This document shows positions 20,413 through 29,688 of a stretch of DNA of 34,377 bases, one piece after another. Each line of letters begins with the position of its first letter. Position 1 is the stretch's first letter. The DNA is from an uncultured Pseudomonadota bacterium (GTDB taxonomy: Bacteria > Pseudomonadota > Gammaproteobacteria > Methylococcales > Methylomonadaceae). Location: assembly GCA_903858105.1 (NCBI GenBank), contig CAIOHN010000297.1, forward strand, positions 1-34,377, read 5' to 3'. The position numbers and the translations under genes were made by a program. The notes under the pieces were generated by a model. It ran no database searches. It was not told where the DNA came from and saw nothing but the letters and a program-made list of their open reading frames with translations.

Positions 20413-22193
20413 GTTTTGCCGATTTTCATTTCCTGCGGCCCTGGTGGCTAATGGCGCTGTTACCGGCGGTGCTGTTGCTGACGCAGTTGCTCCGGCATCG
20501 CCAAGGTCGCGGCAATTGGAGCGAGGTATGCGACGCCGAATTGCTGCCTTTTATCTTGCAAGATAAACCCTTGCAAACAGCGCGAACACCCTTGCTAGGT
20601 GCTGCAATCGCCGTTCTTTTGACGATAGTGGCCTTGGCAGGCCCGACCTGGCAGCGCTTGCCCAGTCCGGCTTTTAGAAACGATGCCGCCTTGGTGATTG
20701 CCCTGGATTTATCCAAATCCATGGATGCCGCCGACATCAAGCCCAGCCGCATCGGCAAAGCCCGCTACAAAATTGCCGATTTACTGAAACAACGCAAAGA
20801 TGGTCAGACCGCCTTGCTTGTTTACGGTGGCGATGCTTTTACCGTGACACCGCTGACCAACGATGCGGCGACCATTGATAGCCAATTGGTCGCCTTGACC
20901 ACCGACATCATGCCCAGTCCTGGCAGCAACACCGCCGTTGCACTGGATAAAGCGGCTGCCTTGCTGCGGCAGGGTGGTTTAGCTAAAGGCCATATTTTGC
21001 TGGTGACCGACGCTGTCGATGCCGATGTGGCTGAGCAAGCCGAGCAATGGCTGGGTGACTATCGCTTATCGGTGTTGGCGGTGGGTACGCCAGAGGGCGC
21101 GCCGATTCAATTGCAGGGCGGCGGTTTTTTGAAAGATCGTAGCGGTGCTATCGTCGTCGCCAAACTCGATGAATCGGCTATGCATACCTTGGTGCAGCAT
21201 GGTCGTGGCACCTATCAGCCAGTGACCGCTGACGACGAAGATGTGGCTAATCTGGGCCAATTGTTTAACAGCGCCGACAGCGATGGCAAAAACCAGGACA
21301 GCAACTTGCTGTTGCAGCAGTGGGACGAAAAAGGCCCGTGGCTGCTATTGCTGGTGCTGCCCTGGGCCGCGTTACAGTTTAGAAAAGGCCTGTTGTTTTG
21401 GGTAGCGTTGTGCCTATTGCCGCTACCCAGAAATAGTCAGGCGCTGGATTGGCAAAGCCTCTGGCAAAACCCCAATCAACGCGCGCAACAGGCGTTTAAA
21501 CAACAAAATTATCAAAACGCTGCCGAGCAGTTCGAGAATCCGGATTGGCGCGCCGCTGCCCAATACAAGGCAGGGCAATTCCAGCAAGCCGCCGAAACCC
21601 TGAAAAACACCCAAACCGCCGAAGGCCACTACAATCGCGGTAACGCCCTGGCGCAGGCCGGGCAGCTACAAGACGCCCTGCAAGCCTATCGAGAGGCCTT
21701 AAAACTGGAGCCAGGGCATCAGGACGCGCAATACAACAAGGATATCGTCGAGAAAAAGCTTAAAGAGCAGGAACAACAAAAGCAGCAGGATAAAAATCCG
21801 CAAGACCAGCAGCAAGCATCCGATCAGCAAAAGCAGCAACAGAAGGATCAAAAATCTGGTCAGTCAGATGCCGACCAGCAAGGCGAGCAAAAACCGGAAG
21901 ACCAGCAAAAATCTGAGGAAAAACAGGACGCCGAGCAAAAAAAGCCAGCAGAGGACAAAAAACCGTCCGCAGCAGAGGCCAAACAAAATGAACAAACTCA
22001 GCCGCAACCCGCAAAGCCGGAACCGGCAGAAGCATCCAAAGCCGAAGAAAGCGCAGAAAAAACCGAGACTCGGCGCGCCAACGAGCAATTGTTGAAACGA
22101 ATCCCCGACGAGCCGACGGGCTTGTTAAAGCGCAAATTTAGATATCAATACGGCCAGCGTAACCGGTCGGCAAATAGCGGCCCGGCTTGGTGA
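20409..22193 (+). CDS. batB: VWA + TPR protein, BatB/BatC fusion
   Basis: MIDAS ALDLSKSMDAADI; TPR EGHYNRGNALAQAGQLQDALQAYREALKLEPGHQDAQYN; Q/K-rich low-complexity tail; terminal LLKRIPDEPTGLLKRKFRYQYGQR. Confidence 0.9.
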   Translation: MSFADFHFLRPWWLMALLPAVLLLTQLLRHRQGRGNWSEVCDAELLPFILQDKPLQTARTPLLGAAIAVLLTIVALAGPTWQRLPSPAFRNDAALVIALDLSKSMDAADIKPSRIGKARYKIADLLKQRKDGQTALLVYGGDAFTVTPLTNDAATIDSQLVALTTDIMPSPGSNTAVALDKAAALLRQGGLAKGHILLVTDAVDADVAEQAEQWLGDYRLSVLAVGTPEGAPIQLQGGGFLKDRSGAIVVAKLDESAMHTLVQHGRGTYQPVTADDEDVANLGQLFNSADSDGKNQDSNLLLQQWDEKGPWLLLLVLPWAALQFRKGLLFWVALCLLPLPRNSQALDWQSLWQNPNQRAQQAFKQQNYQNAAEQFENPDWRAAAQYKAGQFQQAAETLKNTQTAEGHYNRGNALAQAGQLQDALQAYREALKLEPGHQDAQYNKDIVEKKLKEQEQQKQQDKNPQDQQQASDQQKQQQKDQKSGQSDADQQGEQKPEDQQKSEEKQDAEQKKPAEDKKPSAAEAKQNEQTQPQPAKPEPAEASKAEESAEKTETRRANEQLLKRIPDEPTGLLKRKFRYQYGQRNRSANSGPAW

Positions 22194-22270
22194 GTTTGAG
22201 ACCAGGGCTAGCCAGCTTTGGTCTTACATAGCAGCAAGGCCTATTCCCAAAAAGACTGGACGGTTTAACA

Positions 22271-23566
22271 ATGGATATTGGCCTGATACTGATTTTGATT
22301 TTAGTTAACGGCGTGTTTGCCATGTCGGAAATGTCGCTGGTGTCTTCCGGGCTGGCGCGCTTGCAAAAACTGGCTGCTGAGAAACGCGCCGGTGCCAAAG
22401 CCGCACTGAAACTACACCAAGATCCTTCCCGCTTTCTATCTACCGTTCAAGTTGGTATCACCTCCGTCGGCATTCTTAGCGGTGCGCTAGGCGAAGCCGC
22501 GTTGACCGAACCGCTGCAGCGACACTTGCAGGGCATCCCGCTATTGACCAATTACGCCGAGCCTATGGCGCTGATAAGCACGGTGATCTTGATTACATAT
22601 TTTTCAGTAGTTATCGGCGAACTGGTGCCAAAGCGGCTGGCCTTGCTGCATCCGGAAAATATCGCGGTAATCATCGCTGGCCCTATGAATGCCTTGGCTA
22701 AAATCACCAGCCCGCTGGTTTGGCTATTATCATCCTCCAGCACCTTGATTTTGCGCATCTTTGGCGCTCATAGACCACCGCAAGTCAGTGTCACCAACGA
22801 AGAAATCAAGTTGCTGATGGAGATCGGTGCCGAAGCAGGCGTGTTTCACGCCAGCGAAAGTCATTTGGTCGGCAATGTGCTGCAGTTGGATGAACAAAAG
22901 ATTGGTGCGGCCATGACACCACGACAACAAATATTTGCGGTAGATTTGGATGACACGGCAAGTGTGCTGCACAAGATAGCCGACTGCCCGCATACCAGAA
23001 CAGTGGTTTGCCGCGGTGGTTTGGAGAATGTGGTAGGAATATTGCTTAGAAGTGATTTATTAAAGCCAGCAATAGGCGGCGCAGCGCTGGATATTCTGGC
23101 TGTTTTGCAAGCGGTGTTGTATGTGCCGGAAGCAATGACCTTGAGCCAACTGCTGGCATTCTTTCAAGAAAAACAGGCCGATTTGGCGTTGGTTGTCAAC
23201 GAATACGGCGAAATTGAAGGCCTGGTAACGCTTAGCGATGTATTGAAGGCCATCGTTGGACATCTGCCTAGTCGCACCAATTTGGACATCGATGTGGTGC
23301 AACGCGCCGACGGCTCCTGGTTGGTGGATGGCGGTTTGGCGATTCAGCGCTTGAAATCGGTGATCGGTATGGCCGGTAATTTACCCGGCGAGACTGACAA
23401 CGCTTATCACACGGTCGGCGGTTTTATTCTGTTTTATCTGGAAAAAATGCCGCAAGTAGCCGATGTCTTTATATTCCAAGATTGGAGTTTCGAGGTTGTC
23501 GATATAGACGGTACGCGTATCGATAAGGTTTTGATTAGCCAAAAACCGGCCGACGATACCGTGTAG
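22271..23566 (+). CDS. Hemolysin-family CNNM/CBS/CorC_HlyC transmembrane protein
   Basis: N-terminal DUF21-like LILVNGVFAMSEMSLVSSGLARL, CBS pair (MTPRQQIFAVDLDD...), C-terminal transporter-associated domain. Confidence 0.9.
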   Translation: MDIGLILILILVNGVFAMSEMSLVSSGLARLQKLAAEKRAGAKAALKLHQDPSRFLSTVQVGITSVGILSGALGEAALTEPLQRHLQGIPLLTNYAEPMALISTVILITYFSVVIGELVPKRLALLHPENIAVIIAGPMNALAKITSPLVWLLSSSSTLILRIFGAHRPPQVSVTNEEIKLLMEIGAEAGVFHASESHLVGNVLQLDEQKIGAAMTPRQQIFAVDLDDTASVLHKIADCPHTRTVVCRGGLENVVGILLRSDLLKPAIGGAALDILAVLQAVLYVPEAMTLSQLLAFFQEKQADLALVVNEYGEIEGLVTLSDVLKAIVGHLPSRTNLDIDVVQRADGSWLVDGGLAIQRLKSVIGMAGNLPGETDNAYHTVGGFILFYLEKMPQVADVFIFQDWSFEVVDIDGTRIDKVLISQKPADDTV

Positions 23567-23585
23567 GGGCAAATTGCTTCGCCCC
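23566..23585. repeat. Short palindrome after the CorC/HlyC gene
   Basis: GGGGCAAATTGCTTCGCCCC, 8-bp stem with one mismatch, begins at the stop codon. Confidence 0.5.
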
Positions 23586-23623
23586 CCAATGCATAACTAA
23601 CTTTTAGATTGATAGGAAATACC

Positions 23624-24760
23624 ATGAGACCCAAGCAAGTGCCGCTTCACTATTCCAAGCGGTTATCAGGAGTACTGCTGATTTATTGTTTTACTTTCCC
23701 GGTCTTCGGTGCCGATTTGAAAGCAATTTTGGAAGCCTCGCCAGCTTTGTTAAAGTTGCTAAGCGTTGCTGAAGTCAGACCCGGTGAAGTCGGCGAATCT
23801 TTGAATTTATCGGCGCGGGTGGAACTGGATCAGGCCCGGGTGACCCGCATCGGCGCTTCCGTGACCGGACGCATTACCGAAGTAAACGCCCATCTGGGCC
23901 AAGCCGTGAAAAAGGGCGAGCGCTTGGCGTTGCTGAATAGTACCGAGTTGGGCAAGGCACAATCGGATTATCTAAAAGCCACGTCTCAAGTCAACTTGCG
24001 GCGAATTACCGTAAAACGCGCCGAGCGCCTACTGGAAAGTGGCGTGATTGCCGAAGCCGAATTGCAGGAACGCCAAGGTGTACTGACTGAAGCTGATGTG
24101 GATTTGCGCGCAGCCAGCGACCAGTTGCGGGTAATGGGCATGAGCGAGGCCGATCTAAAGCGCCTGGACAAGCAGCGCAGCATTCATTCATTTTCGCCGG
24201 TTACCACCAGCATCGACGGCGTGGTGATCGAGCGTAATGTCGCGGTTGGCCAAGTGGTGCAGCCGGCGGATAGTCTGTTCACGGTGGCCGATTTATCGCA
24301 GTTGTGGCTGGTGGCAGAAATCCCGGAACAACAAGCCTATTGGGCGCGACAAGGTGACCAGGTGCAAGCCGAAGTACCGGCTTTGCCAGGTGAGGTCGTC
24401 AGCGGCAAGTTGATTTATGTCGCCGACATGGTCGATTCCGATACGCGTACCGTCACCGTGCGGATGGCTTTAGCCAATCCGCAACGCCTGTTTAAACCGC
24501 AAATGCTGGCCACTTTAAAAATCAGCAAACCGGGTTCGCAAACCTTGGTGGTGCCGAGTCAAGCCGTGGTTAGGGAAAACGACCGGGATTTTGTGTTTGT
24601 AGAAACCGGGGCGGCGCGATTTGAATTGCGTCCTGTGCGATTAGGGCGCGAAGAGGCTCAAAAGCGGCCATTATTGGAGGGCTTGAAAACCGGCGAAAAA
24701 ATCGTGGTAGGCGGCGCTTTCCATCTTAACAACGAGCGTCTGCGCAGTATTTTGGAGTAA
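23624..24760 (+). CDS. RND efflux periplasmic adaptor (CzcB/CusB-type membrane fusion protein)
   Basis: Signal peptide; barrel-sandwich motif GRITEVNAHLGQAVKKGERLALLNS, coiled coil, VVIERNVAVGQVVQPADSLFTVADLSQLWLVAEI. Confidence 0.9.
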   Translation: MRPKQVPLHYSKRLSGVLLIYCFTFPVFGADLKAILEASPALLKLLSVAEVRPGEVGESLNLSARVELDQARVTRIGASVTGRITEVNAHLGQAVKKGERLALLNSTELGKAQSDYLKATSQVNLRRITVKRAERLLESGVIAEAELQERQGVLTEADVDLRAASDQLRVMGMSEADLKRLDKQRSIHSFSPVTTSIDGVVIERNVAVGQVVQPADSLFTVADLSQLWLVAEIPEQQAYWARQGDQVQAEVPALPGEVVSGKLIYVADMVDSDTRTVTVRMALANPQRLFKPQMLATLKISKPGSQTLVVPSQAVVRENDRDFVFVETGAARFELRPVRLGREEAQKRPLLEGLKTGEKIVVGGAFHLNNERLRSILE

Positions 24761-24763
24761 TGG

Positions 24764-27700
24764 ATGATTAATAGCCTGATAGCGGCGGCGCTACAGCAGC
24801 GCGTTTTAGTGGCGGTGTTGGCAGTGGCGCTTATCTTGTTCGGCGTCCGGTCAGTTGAACAATTGTCAGTGGATGCGTTTCCGGATGTGACCAATATTCA
24901 AGTGCAAGTCGCTACTGAAGCGATGGGGCGGTCGCCGGACGAAGTGGAGCGTCTGGTTACCGTACCGCTAGAGATTGCTATGGCCGGCTTGCCCGGCCTG
25001 GAAGAAATGCGCTCGCTGAACAAAAACGGCTTGTCTTTGATTACCCTGATTTTTACTGACAGCACCGAAGTATATTTTGCCCGGCAGTTGGTGATGGAAA
25101 GGCTGATCGAAGTGAAGCAACAAATGCCGGACGGCGTAAATCCGGTGCTGGGGCCGGTATCTACCGGCCTGGGTGAAGTGTATCAATATACCCTGGAGCG
25201 GGATGACGATGGCGACCAGCCGCTGACGCAGGAAGCCTTGCAACAGCGCCGCGAAGCCCAGGATTGGGTGGTACGGCCTTTGTTGCGCGGCATACCCGGC
25301 GTTGCGGAAATCAATTCCCAAGGCGGTTATGTCAAGCAGTATCAGGTATTGATCGACCCTAATCGGCTGCATCATTACCGGATTTCGCTAGCCGAGGTGT
25401 TTGAGGCGTTGGCGCGAAATAACGCCAATAGCGGGGGTGGAGTGCTGCCGCATTTTGCCGAGCAATATCTGATTCGCGGCGTAGGCTTGATCAACGATAT
25501 TAACGACATTGGCAATATCGTACTTAAAGAACAAAACAGTGTGCCGGTACATATGCACGATGTTGCTGAAGTAAAAATAGGCCACGAAGTAAGGGTTGGT
25601 GCGGTTTTAAAAGACGGTATTACCGAAGCGGTTGGCGGTGTGGTGATGATGTTGCGCGGCGGTAACGCCAAAGAAGTGGTCAGTCGTATCAAAGAGCGGG
25701 TCAGCGAAATCAACGCCAAAGGCATGTTGCCCGGCGGATTGAAAATTGTCTCGTACTACGACCGCAGCGATTTGGTCGATGCGGCTTTGCATACCGTTAC
25801 CAAGGTGTTGATGGAAGGCATCGTCTTGGTGGTGATCGTGTTGTTTTTGTTTCTGGGCGATGTGCGTTCCAGTTTGATCGTGGTCAGTACCTTGATCGTC
25901 ACGCCACTGGTGACATTTATTGCCATGAATCAATTGGGCATTTCCGCCAACCTCATGTCTCTGGGCGGTTTGGCGATAGCCATTGGTTTAATGGTGGATG
26001 GCTCGGTCGTGGTCGTGGAAAACGCCTTTCGCTTGTTAGGCGAACGCAAAGGCCGGGCCACCAGCCGGGTGCGCGTGGTGATGGCCGCCGCTCAGGAAGT
26101 GGCGACGCCGGTATTGTTTGGCGTGGGTATTATTGTGTTGGTATTTTTGCCGCTGATGACCTTGCAAGGCATGGAAGGCAAAATGTTTGCGCCCTTGGCT
26201 TACACCATTGCGATTTCCTTGCTGATTTCATTGGTTGTGTCATTGACTTTGTCGCCAGTGTTATGCGCATTTTTTCTGGAAGGCCATGACGGCGAACACG
26301 ACACCCGGCTGATTGCCTTTTGCAAACGCCATTATCTGCGGATGCTGGACTGGGCGATGACTAATCGACTAAAAGTGGTGATCGGCGCGGTTGCTGTCTT
26401 TGTCGCTACCTTGGCTTTAATGCCGTTTTTAGGCACATCGTTTATTCCTGAGATGCGCGAAGGCTCCATCGTGCCCGGTATAAACCGCATGCCAAATATT
26501 TCGTTGGAAGAAAGCATTAACGTGGAAATGCAGGCCATGAAAATGGTGATGGAAATTCCTGGTGTAAAAACCGTGGTTAGCGGTGTGGGACGCGGCGAAA
26601 GTCCAGCGGATCCGCAAAGTCAGAACGAATCCACGCCCATCGTCACCCTAAAGCCCCGTAATGAGTGGCCTGCGGGCTGGAATCAGGACGATATTGCCGA
26701 TGCCATGAGCGCCAAGCTTACCGAGAATTTACCTGGCATGCAGGTGGTGATGGCGCAGCCGATTTCTGATCGGGTCGATGAAATGGTCACTGGCGTGCGT
26801 TCCGACGTGGCGGTAAAAGTATTTGGCGATGATTTAGCCGAACTAAAACGGCTGGCTGATGAGATTGCCGGCGTTGCCAAGGAAGTAACGGGGGCGCGGG
26901 ACATTCGCGTGGAACGATTGACTGGTCAGCAATATTTGAACATTACCGTAGACCGTCAGGCTATCGCCCGACATGGGCTGAACGCCGCCGATATTCACGA
27001 GGTCATCGAAACCGCTATTGCCGGCAAAGTGGCGACCGAGATTTATCAGGGCGAGCGGCGTTTTTCAGCGGCGGTGCGTTTACCGGAAAAGTTTCGGAAT
27101 AATATCGGCGCTATCGACGCCTTAATGCTGACGTCTGCAAATGGGGCGCGGGTGCCGCTGGGCGATGTTACCAAAATAACGCTTAACGACGGCCCGGCGC
27201 AGATCAGTCGGGAAATGGGCAAGCGCCGTATCGTGGTGGGTATCAATGTGCGGGATAGGGATTTGGGTGGCTTCGTGGCCGAGTTGCAAAACGCCGTGGC
27301 TGAAAAAGTTAAAATACCGGACAGCTACTATCTGCAATGGGGCGGTCAATTTCAAAATATGGAACGGGCTTTGGGTCACTTAAAAATGATCATTCCGGTC
27401 ACTATTGCGGCGATATTCTTTTTGTTATTTATGCTGTTTAAATCCATCAGTTTTGCCAGCTTGATTATTCTGGTGTTGCCGTTTGCATCCATAGGCGGCA
27501 TTGTTACCTTGTTTATCAGCGGCGAATATTTGTCGGTGCCAGCATCGGTGGGTTTCATCGCCTTGTGGGGTATTGCGGTGCTGAATGGTGTGGTCTTGGT
27601 GTCGTATATTCGTGGCTTGCGGGACAGCGGCTATTGCCAGGTAGAAGCGATTCGGTTGGGTTGCGAGCAGCGCTTTCGGCCGGTGATGATGACGGCTACC

Positions 27701-27880
27701 GTCGCGCTATTGGGCTTGGTGCCGTTTTTGTTTGCCACCGGCCCCGGCTCTGAAGTACAAAAACCCTTGGCCATCGTGGTGATCGGCGGCTTGATTAGTT
27801 CGACGCTGTTGACCTTGGTGGTGGTGCCGGTGTTATACGGCTGGTTCGATAATCGCGCGGTGGTTAATAAACTGAATTGA
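24764..27880 (+). CDS. Heavy-metal-type RND efflux pump (CzcA/CusA family)
   Basis: 1038 aa; SVDAFPDVTNIQVQV, GLAIAIGLMVDGSVVVVENAFR TM4 region, FGDDLAELKRLADEIA, FVIALWGIAVLNGVVLVS-type motif. Confidence 0.93.
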   Translation: MINSLIAAALQQRVLVAVLAVALILFGVRSVEQLSVDAFPDVTNIQVQVATEAMGRSPDEVERLVTVPLEIAMAGLPGLEEMRSLNKNGLSLITLIFTDSTEVYFARQLVMERLIEVKQQMPDGVNPVLGPVSTGLGEVYQYTLERDDDGDQPLTQEALQQRREAQDWVVRPLLRGIPGVAEINSQGGYVKQYQVLIDPNRLHHYRISLAEVFEALARNNANSGGGVLPHFAEQYLIRGVGLINDINDIGNIVLKEQNSVPVHMHDVAEVKIGHEVRVGAVLKDGITEAVGGVVMMLRGGNAKEVVSRIKERVSEINAKGMLPGGLKIVSYYDRSDLVDAALHTVTKVLMEGIVLVVIVLFLFLGDVRSSLIVVSTLIVTPLVTFIAMNQLGISANLMSLGGLAIAIGLMVDGSVVVVENAFRLLGERKGRATSRVRVVMAAAQEVATPVLFGVGIIVLVFLPLMTLQGMEGKMFAPLAYTIAISLLISLVVSLTLSPVLCAFFLEGHDGEHDTRLIAFCKRHYLRMLDWAMTNRLKVVIGAVAVFVATLALMPFLGTSFIPEMREGSIVPGINRMPNISLEESINVEMQAMKMVMEIPGVKTVVSGVGRGESPADPQSQNESTPIVTLKPRNEWPAGWNQDDIADAMSAKLTENLPGMQVVMAQPISDRVDEMVTGVRSDVAVKVFGDDLAELKRLADEIAGVAKEVTGARDIRVERLTGQQYLNITVDRQAIARHGLNAADIHEVIETAIAGKVATEIYQGERRFSAAVRLPEKFRNNIGAIDALMLTSANGARVPLGDVTKITLNDGPAQISREMGKRRIVVGINVRDRDLGGFVAELQNAVAEKVKIPDSYYLQWGGQFQNMERALGHLKMIIPVTIAAIFFLLFMLFKSISFASLIILVLPFASIGGIVTLFISGEYLSVPASVGFIALWGIAVLNGVVLVSYIRGLRDSGYCQVEAIRLGCEQRFRPVMMTATVALLGLVPFLFATGPGSEVQKPLAIVVIGGLISSTLLTLVVVPVLYGWFDNRAVVNKLN

Positions 27881-27934
27881 GGTGTTGTGGGACGCTAATT
27901 TGTCCTGTTTTCGGGAACTTCGTGTTAGCAGACA

Positions 27935-27956
27935 GGCCGAATCAATTCGGCCCTAC
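27935..27956. repeat. REP-like palindrome upstream of batD
   Basis: GGCCGAATCAATTCGGCC (perfect 8-bp arms, 2-nt centre) followed by CTAC. Confidence 0.65.
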
Positions 27957-28008
27957 ACTCATTCAACGTAACGATATTTTCGCGCAATTCCAAGATACAC
28001 TATGCACC

Positions 28009-29685
28009 ATGAATAAACCTTATCGCTTGCAATTCCTATTGTCCGGCTTGTTATGGCTGTGGGTGGCATTAGCTCAGGCAGCCGACATTCAAGTGGCTGT
28101 CGACCGCAACCCCGTCGGCCTTAACGAGTCGTTTCAGATCACCTTTAGCGCCAGTGAAGAGCCGGACGGCAGTCCCGACTTTGCGCCGTTGCAGGACAAT
28201 TTTGAGATTCTCAATCAGCAACGCAGCAGCAATTCGTCGTGGGTAAACGGCAAAAGCAGTCGCAGCGAGCAATGGACAGTCAATGTTATGGCCAAACAGG
28301 CGGGTGAATTGTTGATTCCGCCCATCGCTTTCGGCGCCGATACCAGCAAGCCCTTGAAGTTGAGCGTTACCGAAAACACTGCGGCGGTAAAAGGCAACGA
28401 CGAAATATTTCTGGAAGTGGCGGCCAGCCCGGAACAGCCTTATGTGCAGTCGCAAGTGCTGTATACCTTAAAACTGTTTCGGCGGGTACAAATTACCCAG
28501 GCTAGCCTTAGCGAGCCGGAAATCAAGGACGCGCTGGTCGAAAAGCTGGGTGATGACAGCACCTACGCTACCCAGGTAAAAGGTGTCGATTATTGGGTAA
28601 CCGAGCGTAAGTACGCGATTTTTCCGCAGCAAAGCGGTGTGTTCACGATTGCGCCGCTAGTTCTGAACGCCGAGTATATGAGCACTCAGCAGCAACCGCG
28701 TTTTAATGGCTTTTTCAATCGGCCCAGCACCGAGACGCGGCGGATAAGTTCCAAAGCCATTACTTTGAATGTGCAGGCGGTACCGGCCAGTTTTAAAGGC
28801 GCTAACTGGCTAAGTGCAGAAACATTGCAACTCAGCGAATCCTGGTCAGACGCCAGCCTGCAAACCAAAGTAGGCGAGCCCTTGACCCGGACGTTGACCT
28901 TGACCGCCAAAGGCAGTACCGTCGGCCAGTTGCCGGAATTGCTGGATAAGGCCAGCATAGACGGCATCAAAACCTATCCTGATCAGCCGCTGCTCAAGGA
29001 AGACAAGCAAGTTGACGGAATGACGGCGCTGCGCGAGGAAAAAATCGCCTTTATTCCGTCAAAAGCTGGCGAATACTCTTTGCCATCGCTGGAAATTGCC
29101 TGGTTCAACACCAAAACCCAAAAAGTCGAAATGGCGCGCTTGCCCAGCGTTACAGTTAAGGCGCTGGCTAGCGGAGTAAGCCCGCAAACCCCAGCACCAG
29201 TGGCTAATGCAGTGATTGCGCCACCAACCGATGCTGTTACTCCGTCGCCGATCACAGTCACATCTGATGCCGATACCCGCATTTGGCAGGCTGTGTCTGC
29301 GACCTTGGCGCTAGGTTGGCTGCTGACCATCGGGTTTTTTTATAAACGCCGGGAGCTTAAGCCCAAAGCCAGTAAGCTGATGGCGGAAACTGCGGTGGAA
29401 AAGACGCTTAAACGCGCATGTTGGGAAAATAATCCGCAGGCTGCCAAGCAGGCTTTGTTGCAGTGGGGTAAAACAGAGTTTGCCGTCGAAAGTCTGGCCG
29501 GATTGGCGGGATTTTGCTCAGCGGGGCTGAGCACAGAAATTCTGGCCTTGAATCGCTTGTTATATTCCGGGCAAAGCCAGGATTGGCAAGGCCAGAATTT
29601 GTGGCAGATGTTTAGCGAAAATCAGGTCAGCAAGACCCATTCCGCTGCTGCCGATGATGGTTTGGAGCCATTGTATAAAATTTAA
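28009..29685 (+). CDS. batD: BatD family protein
   Basis: Signal peptide; ADIQVAVDRNPVGLNESFQITF... and YWVTERKYAIFPQQSGVFTIAPL typical of BatD; C-terminal TM. Confidence 0.9.
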   Translation: MNKPYRLQFLLSGLLWLWVALAQAADIQVAVDRNPVGLNESFQITFSASEEPDGSPDFAPLQDNFEILNQQRSSNSSWVNGKSSRSEQWTVNVMAKQAGELLIPPIAFGADTSKPLKLSVTENTAAVKGNDEIFLEVAASPEQPYVQSQVLYTLKLFRRVQITQASLSEPEIKDALVEKLGDDSTYATQVKGVDYWVTERKYAIFPQQSGVFTIAPLVLNAEYMSTQQQPRFNGFFNRPSTETRRISSKAITLNVQAVPASFKGANWLSAETLQLSESWSDASLQTKVGEPLTRTLTLTAKGSTVGQLPELLDKASIDGIKTYPDQPLLKEDKQVDGMTALREEKIAFIPSKAGEYSLPSLEIAWFNTKTQKVEMARLPSVTVKALASGVSPQTPAPVANAVIAPPTDAVTPSPITVTSDADTRIWQAVSATLALGWLLTIGFFYKRRELKPKASKLMAETAVEKTLKRACWENNPQAAKQALLQWGKTEFAVESLAGLAGFCSAGLSTEILALNRLLYSGQSQDWQGQNLWQMFSENQVSKTHSAAADDGLEPLYKI

Positions 29686-29688
29686 GGG

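Noticed and set aside
21760-22080. Q/K/E-rich repetitive stretch as a possible DNA repeat array
   Set aside because: In-frame low-complexity tail of the BatB/C fusion, common in this family; not a tandem DNA repeat or CRISPR.
22194-22270. AGACCA...TGGTCT inverted repeat between batBC and the CorC gene
   Set aside because: Only 6-bp arms around a 14-nt loop and no U-tract; too weak to call a terminator.
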